Shown here: piece after piece, positions 17,753-25,842 of the stretch
Layout: every line of letters starts with the position of its first letter
How positions within the stretch are numbered: position 1 is the first letter of the stretch
Made by a program: the position numbers and the translations under genes
The notes under the pieces: generated by a model
What the model was told of the DNA's origin: nothing
The model's database searches: none
What the model saw: the letters and a program-made list of their open reading frames with translations, nothing else
DNA from: Pedobacter chitinilyticus
Lineage (GTDB): Bacteria > Bacteroidota > Bacteroidia > Sphingobacteriales > Sphingobacteriaceae
Direction of reading: 5' to 3'
DNA: 64,000 bases
Assembly: GCF_003313385.1 (NCBI RefSeq)
Contig: NZ_QMHN01000001.1
Location: 645,673-709,672 of the forward strand

Positions 17753-17828
17753 GCAGGTTCGAATCCTGCTTCCAAACCACAATTGGAATCGCATAAGGGT
17801 AGTGCAATGGAGTTTGGATCCATCTAAA
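17753..17828 (+). ncRNA. tRNA-like unit 2, Gln(UUG)-like, apparently permuted
   Basis: T-arm GCAGG-TTCGAAT-CCTGC (17753-17769); acceptor 3' strand TTCCAA (17770-17775); A then CCA (17776-17779); acceptor 5' strand TTGGAA (17783-17788), perfectly complementary; TC; D-arm GCAT-AAGGGTA-GTGC (17791-17805); one base; a closed anticodon arm ATGGA-GTTTGGA-TCCAT (17807-17823). The anticodon position reads UUG (glutamine). No T-arm or matching acceptor strand follows downstream, so the molecule only closes if the upstream T-arm is used, i.e. with the break in the variable loop. Discriminator A and CCA directly after the acceptor strand are further tRNA-like marks. Confidence 0.5.
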
Positions 17829-17830
17829 AA

Positions 17831-17869
17831 GAAGAGATACTTCAAATTTCTCAAAACAACTAGCGTTGT
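17831..17869 (+). ncRNA. Two small hairpins after the tRNA-like units
   Basis: GAAG-AGATA-CTTC (17831-17843) and ACAAC-TAGC-GTTGT (17856-17869, perfect 5-bp stem). They show that the structured RNA region continues past the tRNA-like part. Their role is unknown. Confidence 0.4.
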
Positions 17870-18057
17870 AAAACCACATTTGGCTTAAGGTAAATAACCA
17901 AGAAGCAGTTTGTGTTTTGCTCAGCAAGTGCTAAACAAGTAAGTCGTGATTTTTAAGTCAAGCCTTTTGGCTAATCGTTCGCTCTAGCTGTTGAGGATCA
18001 TCCCCATCATCTAAAACTAGGCAACTGGCTTCACTTTTAAACAAACTTGTGGTTTTA
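17869..18057 (+). ncRNA. Structured leader closed by a 10-bp long-range stem
   Basis: TAAAACCACA (17869-17878) is exactly complementary to TGTGGTTTTA (18048-18057) and would close a ~170-nt domain. Inside is AGCC-TTTT-GGCT (17961-17972) and GGATCATCC near 17994. It lies just before the slipin start at 18148, so it could be the slipin-rtcB leader or an independent small RNA. It does not match a riboswitch class I can recognise. Confidence 0.4.
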
Positions 18058-18147
18058 GCTCTTCCGCAAAAAGATAAATAAATGTGCAATTACAACGCTT
18101 TTTAAAAGCGAATAATTAATAGAAAATAAATTTTAACATCAAAAAAC

Positions 18148-19245
18148 ATGAAAAGAGTAACCGTTAACACCAATAATGTTGGATTGGTGTTTAAAAGAGG
18201 AAAATTAGAAAAAGTATTAACAGTAGGAACTCATTGGATTGGCTTCAGCGAAAGCGCAATGATTTATGATATGAGCAAGGAATATCACTATACTTCAGCA
18301 GAATTAGATATTTTATTGCAGAATGCAGACTTTGTGAATTTGATTCACTTAGTGACCGTAGCCGATAATGAATTGGTATTAACCTATCAAAACAACAACT
18401 TTAAAGGTATCATGAATGCCGGAAGACACGCGATTTGGAAAGGTTTATCTGAATATAATTTTGTTAGGGTGGATACCAGGAACATTGATATTGACGAAAC
18501 GATTGATAAGAATTTGTTAGAAAAGATGCCTTTGTTGAATTATATCAGAGCTTATAAAATCGATTCTTTCGAGAAAGGCTTGTTGTTTATCGATGGTAAA
18601 TTCAATAAGGCGTTAGAACCAGGAAATTATACCTATTGGAAAAATAGTACGACTATTCAGGTTTATAAAGCAGATATGAGGCAATTGAGCATGGAGATTA
18701 GCGGTCAGGAAATTTTAACCAAAGACAAAGCTCAATTGAGGGTTAACTTTAATATCCAATATAAAATTGAGGATATCGAAAAAGCCTTGTTGGAAAACAA
18801 AGAATTCGAGAAACAATTGTACACCACCATGCAATTGGCCTTAAGGGAATTTATTGGCTTGATGACTTTAGACGAGTTGATGGAAAGCAAAGAGAAAGTT
18901 GCGGAAACGGTGATGGACTTAGCCGCTGCTAAAGTTGCTGATTTAGGTGTGAAATTGATCAATAGTGGTGTGAAGGACATTATTTTACCAGGCGATGTGA
19001 AAGAAATCATGAACCAAGTATTAGTGGCCGAGAAAAGAGCGTAGGCCAATATCGTTACAAGAAGGGAAGAAACCGCCTCAACTAGAAGCTTGTTAAATAC
19101 CGCGAAATTAATGGAAGAGAATACGATGTTGTACAAGTTGAAAGAAATGGAGTATGTGGAGAAGATTGCAGAGAAAATCAACAATATCAGCTTGTCTGGT
19201 AGTGGACAAATTGTAGATCAATTGAAACAAATTTTTGTGAAATAA
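18148..19245 (+). pseudogene. Slipin (SPFH/band-7 protein) interrupted by an in-frame TAG
   Basis: Membrane-associated SPFH-family scaffold. The open part is 298 codons (18148-19044) with the SPFH core at ~130-298 (QEILTKDKAQLRVNFNIQYK, GVKDIILPGDVK). At 19042-19044 a TAG falls where slipins have Gln in EKRAQAN, one base from CAG. The same frame then stays open for 66 codons with perfect family sequence (TRREETASTRSLLNTAKLMEEN) to a TAA at 19243-19245, so the full product would be 365 residues. Possible explanations are a recent nonsense mutation, a sequencing error, or programmed readthrough; the intact tail argues that any mutation is very recent. An ATG at 19111 could restart a 44-residue tail piece. 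rtcB follows. Confidence 0.8.
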
Positions 19246-19260
19246 ATTAAATTTAGACGC

Positions 19261-19289
19261 CCTCGGCAAGTGAACGATGCTTGTCGAGG
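19261..19289 (+). promoter_or_regulatory. Intercistronic hairpin between slipin and rtcB
   Basis: CCTCGGCAAG and CTTGTCGAGG form a 10-bp stem (one G-U) around a 9-nt loop, ending 18 bp before the rtcB ATG. Only TTT follows, so it is a weak terminator at best; it could act as an attenuator, an RNA-processing site or an mRNA stabiliser. Confidence 0.6.
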
Positions 19290-19307
19290 TTTGATGAAAA
19301 AGAAAAA

Positions 19308-20732
19308 ATGAAAACAACTATCACAGGAAGTAACCTTTTAAAAATCGGTTATTCTGAAGGCAAAATATTAGGCTTGGCGTTAAATATCATCGCCGAGCAC
19401 TTTAAAGAGACTAACGAAGCTGAGCTTTTGGCTTTGTTCAAAAAAGTAAAAGAATATCCAGAAAGCTTTTTGGATGATGCAGTGTTGGAAGGCTTGGCAA
19501 AAGCGATGATTGAAGAAGCACAACCTAAAGAAAGTGATACCATTGCATTGGTAAGGAATGCTAAATCGTATACGGTATTTGGTGAAAGCCATATCGAAGA
19601 AGGCGCCAGGAGCCAGATGAATATTGCCATGCGATTACCAGTAACCGAAGCTGGAGCTTTAATGCCAGATGCGCATCAAGGTTATGGTTTGCCTATCGGT
19701 GGGGTGCTGGCTACTAAAAATGCCATTATTCCCTACGGTGTTGGGGTAGATATTGGTTGCAGAATGGCTTTGAGTATTTTTGATATTCCAGAAAAGCATT
19801 ATTTCGGGAAAGACGCCATGTATAAAAGAGAGTTGATTGCCTTTACCAAATTTGGTGCGGGACACGGCTTTAAAGGCGATGAAAGAGCTGATCATGAAGT
19901 GTTGGAAAATGAAGCTTTCTATTCAACGCCTTTCTTAAAGCATTTACATGGTAAGGCTTGGTCGCAATTGGGGACTTCTGGTGGTGGTAACCACTTTGTG
20001 GAGTGGGGTATCATTGAATTTGCCGAGCGAGATGAGGTATTGAATATTGACAAAGGACGTTATGTAGCTTTATTAACGCATTCGGGTTCTAGAGGCTTGG
20101 GTGCCACCATTGCTGGTCACTATACTAAATTGGCCAAAGACCTTTGTAAACTGCCGAAGGAAGCGGCAAACTTGGCTTATTTGGATTTAAACTCTGCAGA
20201 AGGGCAAGAATACTGGATTGCCATGAACTTGGCTGGCGATTATGCTTCTGCCTGTCATGAAATTATCCATAAAAGACTGACCAAAGCTATTGGAGCGAAA
20301 GTGCTTGCAAAGGTAGAGAACCATCATAATTTCGCTTGGAAGGAAACGTTAAATGGCGAAGAAGTGATTGTCCACAGAAAAGGGGCAACACCAGCAGGTA
20401 AAGGTGTGATGGGGATTATCCCAGGGAGTATGACCGCTCCAGGTTTTTTAGTGCGAGGAAAAGGCGAGACTTCTTCTATTAATTCGGCCTCACATGGTGC
20501 AGGGAGATTAATGAGCCGTACAAAAGCCATCCAAAGCATTACACGTTCAGAAATGAAAGCGATTTTAAAAGATCACGGCGTCACCTTAATTGGTGCTGGA
20601 TTAGATGAAGCACCAATGGCTTATAAAGACATTCACCAAGTAATGGCTGCACAAACCGATTTGGTAGATGTTGTCGCAAAATTTGAGCCTAAAATGGTGA
20701 GAATGGCCGATGACGGTAGTAGAGAAGACTAA
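19308..20732 (+). CDS. rtcB: RtcB RNA ligase
   Basis: GTP- and Mn-dependent ligase that joins 2',3'-cyclic-phosphate or 3'-phosphate ends to 5'-OH ends of RNA. The ATG at 19308 is chosen over an upstream TTG that lies inside the intercistronic hairpin; the product is 474 residues. Metal and guanylate-binding motifs are all present: MPDAHQGYGLPIGGV, GVDIGCRM, GGGNHFVEWG, LTHSGSRGLG, ENHHNFAW, HRKGATPAG, and the guanylated-His region SASHGAGRLMSR near residue 400. No archease, RtcA or Ro-protein gene is present. The position after slipin and opposite a WYL regulator marks an RNA-repair locus; the substrates may be the tRNA-like RNAs encoded upstream or damaged tRNAs. Confidence 0.96.
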   Translation: MKTTITGSNLLKIGYSEGKILGLALNIIAEHFKETNEAELLALFKKVKEYPESFLDDAVLEGLAKAMIEEAQPKESDTIALVRNAKSYTVFGESHIEEGARSQMNIAMRLPVTEAGALMPDAHQGYGLPIGGVLATKNAIIPYGVGVDIGCRMALSIFDIPEKHYFGKDAMYKRELIAFTKFGAGHGFKGDERADHEVLENEAFYSTPFLKHLHGKAWSQLGTSGGGNHFVEWGIIEFAERDEVLNIDKGRYVALLTHSGSRGLGATIAGHYTKLAKDLCKLPKEAANLAYLDLNSAEGQEYWIAMNLAGDYASACHEIIHKRLTKAIGAKVLAKVENHHNFAWKETLNGEEVIVHRKGATPAGKGVMGIIPGSMTAPGFLVRGKGETSSINSASHGAGRLMSRTKAIQSITRSEMKAILKDHGVTLIGAGLDEAPMAYKDIHQVMAAQTDLVDVVAKFEPKMVRMADDGSRED

Positions 20733-20791
20733 AATTGTTGATTGGGGTTACTCCATAAAAGTAATCCCAATCTCATTTTGCTAATATGTTT

Positions 20792-20811
20792 AATATACCA
20801 ATCGGTATATT
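20792..20811. promoter_or_regulatory. TetR operator 1
   Basis: AATATACC-AATC-GGTATATT, perfect 8-bp arms. It lies just upstream of the TetR gene and recurs at 21453 with the complementary spacer, which strongly suggests autorepression. Confidence 0.85.
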
Positions 20812-20843
20812 TTGTACGTTTGTTCTGTTAAATGATAAACAAC

Positions 20844-21437
20844 ATGAGCAAAGCCGAAAAAACAAGGCAATTGATTATTGAAAAAACAGCGGATGTCTTT
20901 AATAGCAAAGGCTATGCGGCAACCTCTTTATCGGATATTACCAAAATTACTGGGCTTACCAAAGGGAGTATTTATGGCAACTTTGATGACAAAGAAGAAG
21001 TAGTCATCGCGGCTTTTAAATTCAATGCCAAGCGTTTGAGAGATAGCATGGATGCTGCCATTTCGAAGGAAGAAACTGCTTACGAGCAATTGATGGCAAT
21101 GCTTAACTTCTACAAAACTACTTGGAAAAAAGCGGCATCGCAAGGTGGCTGTCCAATGTTAAATGCAGCAACCGAAGCAGACGATCATTTGCTATTTCTG
21201 CGAGATGCCGTTAAGGATAACTTCATTGCTTGGCAAAAGAAAGTATCAACCATTATAGAAAAAGGGAAAGCAGAAGGTAGTTTTAAAGTTCACTTACAAA
21301 CGGAGACGTATGCTTACACCTTCATCATGCTCATCGAAGGTGGCATATTGCTATCTCGTACGCTTAATCAAATCACACACTTAAATACGGCACTAGATCG
21401 CGTAAAACTGATCATAGACCAAGAAATTGTCAATTAA
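20844..21437 (+). CDS. TetR/AcrR family repressor
   Basis: Ligand-responsive repressor of about 197 residues. The helix-turn-helix covers ~10-55 (SLSDITKITGLTKGSIYGNFDDKE). The C-terminal helical domain contains GGCPMLNAATEADD, typical of the TetR_C group seen in YxaF/LmrA-like regulators. The ATG at 20844 (SKAEKTR) is preferred; another ATG 12 bp upstream would add MINN. Identical palindromes flank the gene, one before it and one before the SDR gene, so it very probably represses both itself and the SDR-thioesterase-FabF operon. The ligand may be an acyl compound, inferred from the neighbours. Confidence 0.92.
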   Translation: MSKAEKTRQLIIEKTADVFNSKGYAATSLSDITKITGLTKGSIYGNFDDKEEVVIAAFKFNAKRLRDSMDAAISKEETAYEQLMAMLNFYKTTWKKAASQGGCPMLNAATEADDHLLFLRDAVKDNFIAWQKKVSTIIEKGKAEGSFKVHLQTETYAYTFIMLIEGGILLSRTLNQITHLNTALDRVKLIIDQEIVN

Positions 21438-21452
21438 ATTTTTTTAACCTAA

Positions 21453-21472
21453 AATATACCGATTGGTATATT
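21453..21472. promoter_or_regulatory. TetR operator 2
   Basis: AATATACC-GATT-GGTATATT, the same arms as operator 1, placed 14 bp before the SDR start codon where binding would cover the transcription or translation start. Confidence 0.85.
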
Positions 21473-21486
21473 AAATTTTAAATATC

Positions 21487-22185
21487 ATGAGAATAGAAAA
21501 TAACAAAGTATTTATTTCGGGAGCAACTTCAGGAATAGGATTGGCCATTGCGCGTAGACTTCATGCTTTAGGCAACCAAATTTTGGTGAATGGCAGAGAT
21601 GAAAAGAAGTTGAATGAAACCGTTAATGAACTGAAAGGTAGCATTGCCATAAAAGCTGATTTAAGTTTGGAAGAGGAGCGTTTACGAGTGGCTGAACTTT
21701 TAAAGAATGAACATCCAGACTTGAATTGGATCATTAATAATGCAGGCCTGGCTTACACCCATTCTTTGCAAAATGGTGCAAATGCTTTTGAATTGGCTAA
21801 AAATGAGATCAATCTTAACTATTTAAGCATTATCCATTTTACTGAGTTGTTATTGCCTCAACTGTTGGGACTTGAAAATAGTGCCATTGTTAACGTAACA
21901 AGTATTGCGGCCTTTAGAGGGCATGCTAGCATTCCAACTTATTCGGCTAGTAAGGCCGCCTTACAGAACTACACCAACGTACTTCGCGATAGTTTGGCAG
22001 AACAGGAAAATGTTCGCGTTTTTGAATTAATTCCACCTTTGGTGAATACGCCATTTTCTAAGGAGATAGGTGGACAGGAACATGGCATTCCGCCAGAAGA
22101 GGTTGCTGATGAGCTTTTGACTGCACTTAGTTTAGATCAGTATCAGGTGCCTGTAGGCATGACCAAGCAATTTTTTCAATCGTAA
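21487..22185 (+). CDS. Short-chain dehydrogenase/reductase, DltE-like
   Basis: NAD(P)-dependent oxidoreductase of the classical SDR family, 232 residues. The Rossmann signature ISGATSGIGLAIARRL begins near residue 10, NNAG occurs near residue 83, and the active-site Ser-Tyr-Lys is in VTSIAAF and YSASKAAL (Tyr near residue 155). The sequence style resembles DltE-type proteins. It is the first gene after operator 2 and precedes a hotdog thioesterase by 6 bp and FabF, so the substrate may be a beta-ketoacyl or related acyl group, though this is inferred from context. Confidence 0.9.
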   Translation: MRIENNKVFISGATSGIGLAIARRLHALGNQILVNGRDEKKLNETVNELKGSIAIKADLSLEEERLRVAELLKNEHPDLNWIINNAGLAYTHSLQNGANAFELAKNEINLNYLSIIHFTELLLPQLLGLENSAIVNVTSIAAFRGHASIPTYSASKAALQNYTNVLRDSLAEQENVRVFELIPPLVNTPFSKEIGGQEHGIPPEEVADELLTALSLDQYQVPVGMTKQFFQS

Positions 22186-22191
22186 ACTTTT

Positions 22192-22623
22192 ATGGATGCG
22201 CTAGAATCAATGAGGTCATACATCGGAAAAGAATTTGATCGTTCGCCCTCACCATTTATGAGATGGTTGCTACCTGTGGTGGTCTCGGTAGAAAAAGGCA
22301 GCTTGGAATTTAAATATGTGATCAGAAGCGAGTGGTTGAACCCAATGGATAGGTTGCATGGTGGAGTTACCGCTGCAATTATCGATGACGTATTGGGCGC
22401 AACAATGTTTAGTTTGGATGAGCCTTTTTATTATACGACCATTAATAATACCATAGATTACTTTTCTGTAGCCCAAGAAAACGAAGAAATTACGGCAAAA
22501 ACTAAAATAATTAAAAAAGGACGACAATTTATCCACGCCGAATGCGAAATTTGGGGCCGGAATGGAACACGGCTCATTGCCCGTGGTACATCCAATTTAT
22601 TTAAAACACAGATAAAAAAATGA
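22192..22623 (+). CDS. PaaI-type hotdog thioesterase
   Basis: A 143-residue acyl-CoA/ACP thioesterase-like protein of the hotdog fold. The motif LHGGVTAAIIDDVLGATMF near residue 56 is the PaaI/YdiI signature with His-Gly-Gly and the following Asp pair. It shares the same plan with a second protein in this window at 53662 (GKE..SPS.FM.WL and LHGGxTAxIIDDxxGAT). The stop overlaps the FabF start by 4 bp (ATGA), so the two are translationally coupled. Confidence 0.88.
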   Translation: MDALESMRSYIGKEFDRSPSPFMRWLLPVVVSVEKGSLEFKYVIRSEWLNPMDRLHGGVTAAIIDDVLGATMFSLDEPFYYTTINNTIDYFSVAQENEEITAKTKIIKKGRQFIHAECEIWGRNGTRLIARGTSNLFKTQIKK

Positions 22624-23861
22624 GACGAGTTGTAGTTACAGGATTAGGGACCATTAATCCCCTAGGAGATAATGTTGCTGATTTTTGGAAGAATATCGTT
22701 GCAGGAAAAAGTGCCTGCGAGCGTGTAACGCGTTTTGATGTGTCCCGTTTTCGTTCGCAAATGGCCTGCGAATTGAAAGGTTTTGATCCAGCAGCCCACT
22801 TGGACAGAAACGAAATTAAACGTACTGATTTGTTTACGCAGTATGCTTTGTATGCTGCAGACCAAGCCATGAAAGATTGTGGCATTGATTTGAGTACTAT
22901 TGATCCGTTTGATTTTGGAGTAATTTGGGGTAGTGGACAAGGGGGAATGCAAACTTTCGAAACGGAAGTAGAGAATTATGTGAAAGGGGAATACAATCCT
23001 CGTTTCAATCCATTCTTTATTCCTAAACTTTTGGTAAATATGGCTTCGGGCTTAATTTCGATGAAATTTGGCTTGCAGGGAATTAACTATACGCCAGTTT
23101 CAGCTTGTGCTACAGGTAATAATGCCATTATGGATGCCTTTAACTATATCAGATTTGGCAAAGCAAAAATGTTTGTGACAGGTGGTTCGGAAGCTGGAAT
23201 TACGCCAGCTTCGTTTGGTGGTTTTGCTGCTTTAAAAGCGATGTCTACTAGAAATGATGATCCACAAACTGCGAGTAGACCGTTTGATAAAGATAGAGAT
23301 GGTTTTGTAATGGGAGAGGGTGCAGGCGCTTTAATTTTAGAAGAATATGAGCATGCAAAGGCAAGAGGTGCAAAAATCTATGCGGAAGTAGTTGGCGCTG
23401 CAATGACCGCTGATGCTTATCATATTACATCGCCACATCCAGAAGGTATTGGTGCCGCAAAAGCCATGACTTTAGCTTTAGAAGAAGCAAATTTAAAGGC
23501 AGAAGATTTGGATTATTTGAATCTGCATGCTACTTCAACACCTGTTGGAGATTTGGCCGAGCTGAATGCTGCAAAATTGGTTTTTGGTGCTTCTGATCAA
23601 CTTCACATCAGCTCTACTAAATCAATGACAGGTCACTTATTAGGTGCCGCCGCCGCTATTGAGGCCATTATTGCGATTAAGAGTATTAATGATAATGTAG
23701 TGCCACCAACCATTAACGTGACTGAGCCTGATCCAGAAATTCCTGAAGGCATGAAATTGGTATTTAATGAACCACTATATAAAGAAGTGAAAACTGCTAT
23801 GAGCAATGCGTTTGGCTTTGGTGGCCATAATAGTACCGTTGTTTTTAAAGAACTGGTTTAA
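22620..23861 (+). CDS. fabF: Beta-ketoacyl-ACP synthase II
   Basis: Condensing enzyme of fatty-acid or polyketide elongation, 413 residues, full length. The catalytic Cys is in VSACATGNNAI near residue 162, the two His are in LHATSTPVGD and TGHLLGAAAAIEA, and the C-terminus has the glycine-rich NAFGFGGHNST. It is probably a second copy rather than the housekeeping fabF, because no acpP or other fab genes are adjacent and it belongs to a TetR-controlled operon with an SDR and a thioesterase. The operon could tailor or release a special acyl chain. Confidence 0.94.
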   Translation: MRRVVVTGLGTINPLGDNVADFWKNIVAGKSACERVTRFDVSRFRSQMACELKGFDPAAHLDRNEIKRTDLFTQYALYAADQAMKDCGIDLSTIDPFDFGVIWGSGQGGMQTFETEVENYVKGEYNPRFNPFFIPKLLVNMASGLISMKFGLQGINYTPVSACATGNNAIMDAFNYIRFGKAKMFVTGGSEAGITPASFGGFAALKAMSTRNDDPQTASRPFDKDRDGFVMGEGAGALILEEYEHAKARGAKIYAEVVGAAMTADAYHITSPHPEGIGAAKAMTLALEEANLKAEDLDYLNLHATSTPVGDLAELNAAKLVFGASDQLHISSTKSMTGHLLGAAAAIEAIIAIKSINDNVVPPTINVTEPDPEIPEGMKLVFNEPLYKEVKTAMSNAFGFGGHNSTVVFKELV

Positions 23862-23877
23862 GGCCTTAAATAAGACA

Positions 23878-23915
23878 GACCTACGAGGTTTTTAAAGCCT
23901 CGTAGGTCATTTTTA
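23878..23915. terminator. Terminator hairpin after fabF
   Basis: GACCTACGAGG (23878-23888) and CCTCGTAGGTC (23898-23908) are perfect 11-bp arms, followed by ATTTTT. It sits between convergent fabF and the OmpA-family gene and can serve fabF; the long GC arms suggest it is also a dispersed palindrome. Confidence 0.8.
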
Positions 23916-23946
23916 CTAGTTCCTAGCCACTAATCCCTAGTCACTA

Positions 23947-25701
23947 TTAATAATTCAATACTTTAATTTCTGTCCTTCTATTGGCTTGGTGTTGTTCCTC
24001 TGAACAGGTTACGCCATTGCCGCATCCATTCAATAATTTTGTTTCGCCGTATCCTCTGGCAATCAGCCTATCTCTGCTAATACCATTGGCAACTAAGTAA
24101 TTTACCGCTGCTTCGGCACGTTGTTGAGACAGTTTTCTGTTGTAAGCATCATTGCCACGACTATCGGTATGAGAAGAGAGCTCAATTTTTAATGATGGGT
24201 TTTGCTTCATAATGGCCACTACGTTATCTAAAATGATGGCGGCATCTGGGCGGATGTTAGCTTTGTCGAAATCGTACAGAATATTTTTCAGTACCCACTG
24301 ACTGCCTGTAGCAAGTTCGCAAACACCTAGTTTTAACGTTACATATAATGTTTTGCTTCGGTCTAAACCTTTGGTGGTTACCAATTCAGTTTGTGAGTAA
24401 CGTGCTTGATGGTTAGCTACTACCGTAAAGTCTGATTGAGCATCCAATTGGTAAATGAACTTACCTTGCGCATCAGATATTTGGCTCATATTACTCTTAG
24501 TACCTGTATTGGTTAATACGGTACTAATGCCTGCCAGATTGGTACCTTTTACACAATCAAAAGTTTCTCCAACCAGTGTAAATCTAGGATCATCATGATA
24601 AATCTCCTTGAATATGGTGGCTGAGCTACCTTTAAAGTCTTCATCGCTTAAAGTTAGCAAAGGTGTTTTGACGCCATTTTTCTCGCCAATGACTTGATAG
24701 CTTCCTGGCGATACTTTGGTGATTCTTTGCGCTTGGCCATTGGCATCTGTGATTGATTTTTCATTCAATTTATCGCTGCTGATGCTTACAGTAACACCAC
24801 TTAAAGCTAATCCAGTTTGTTTATCCTTAACTACAATTTGTAGGTCCTTGGTGGCAATTAGCGGTTTTACCACGTCATCATATTTGGCGACAGTCTCTTG
24901 TGGAAGAACAGGTTTTTTGTTTTCACCGAAGATGAATTTGATACCAGCCCCAGCGTTAAGGCTTTTGTGAAGCGTGTTTTCTCGAACCCTAACTTCGTTA
25001 TAGTGATCTAGGATGCCGCTTTTGATTCCAACCGCAGGATCAATAGGCGTGTGTTGTACACTTTTTTCAATGGTAAACCTACTTGGTTTATTACCAAATG
25101 TTGTACCGAAGGTTTGTACATAATCAACGTGAGCGAATACGGCGATTTTTGGCGTAATTTTGTAGTTTAAGCGTAAGCCTCCAACACCAGCCCAACTATT
25201 TGCCTTGTTGCTGGCATCGTTTACGGTGTATTGGGTATCGTAGTTGGTGGTGCCAAATACGTTGGTAAAGGTTAAGGTGGTGGTGTACTCGGGAAAGTGT
25301 TGCATCATTACACCGCCACGTAAATACAATTCGGCGTGAAAGTTGTTTTTGGTAAACTTATAGCTAGGACCAAAGGTGAATAAATAGTCCTGAAACCGTT
25401 GGCTGTTTTTGTAATCGGTAACAATGTAACCATTGGTGAAAAGTACGCTGTCGGCTACGTTAATTCCATTTCTGATGAAGCGGGCATCAATACCTAATCC
25501 GAATTTATTTCCTTTGAAGTATTTTTCTAAGAAAATGCCAGCGTGATAGCCTAATTTGGTATCTCCAATTTTTTTGTAAGTACTTAATGGTTGGGTAATT
25601 CCGCCTTGTAAGCCTATTTGAAAATCTCCTCTCGGCTTTTCTTGGGCGACTGCAAAAAATGTAAATCCTAGTAACATCAGTGCAAGTGAAAATTTCTTCA
25701 T
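23947..25701 (-). CDS. OmpA-family outer-membrane protein
   Basis: The ATG at 25699-25701 opens a signal peptide (MKKFSLALML to FAVAQ); six extra residues of the longer frame are dropped. The 584-residue protein has three parts: an outer-membrane beta-barrel-like region (~25-255), a linker with two carboxypeptidase-regulatory-like beta domains (~285-450), and a C-terminal OmpA domain (~470-584) with ILYDFDKANIRPDA and SHTDSRGNDAYNRKLSQQRA that binds peptidoglycan. It probably anchors the outer membrane to the wall; the beta domains may bind partners. It is monocistronic. Confidence 0.9.
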   Translation of the reverse strand: MKKFSLALMLLGFTFFAVAQEKPRGDFQIGLQGGITQPLSTYKKIGDTKLGYHAGIFLEKYFKGNKFGLGIDARFIRNGINVADSVLFTNGYIVTDYKNSQRFQDYLFTFGPSYKFTKNNFHAELYLRGGVMMQHFPEYTTTLTFTNVFGTTNYDTQYTVNDASNKANSWAGVGGLRLNYKITPKIAVFAHVDYVQTFGTTFGNKPSRFTIEKSVQHTPIDPAVGIKSGILDHYNEVRVRENTLHKSLNAGAGIKFIFGENKKPVLPQETVAKYDDVVKPLIATKDLQIVVKDKQTGLALSGVTVSISSDKLNEKSITDANGQAQRITKVSPGSYQVIGEKNGVKTPLLTLSDEDFKGSSATIFKEIYHDDPRFTLVGETFDCVKGTNLAGISTVLTNTGTKSNMSQISDAQGKFIYQLDAQSDFTVVANHQARYSQTELVTTKGLDRSKTLYVTLKLGVCELATGSQWVLKNILYDFDKANIRPDAAIILDNVVAIMKQNPSLKIELSSHTDSRGNDAYNRKLSQQRAEAAVNYLVANGISRDRLIARGYGETKLLNGCGNGVTCSEEQHQANRRTEIKVLNY

Positions 25702-25842
25702 GATCTTAATATTTAACATTCAACATTCTGTTCTTTAGCTCTTGGTCCAATATGGACGTGTTATTAGCTAATCAACAGGATGGAAGAAATGTTACCCTAT
25801 GAAGGCGTTTTTCTTGCTTTTTTTAGTCTGTTTCTGTGTTTT

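Noticed and set aside
17591-17854. 87-codon minus-strand frame in the same region
   Set aside because: Antisense translation of the tRNA-like units; no start context or homology-like pattern.
17634-17888. 84-codon plus-strand frame across the tRNA-like region
   Set aside because: Its peptide contains RGFESRF and VQVRILLP, the classic translation of tRNA T-arms. It is an artefact of tRNA-like sequence, not a gene.
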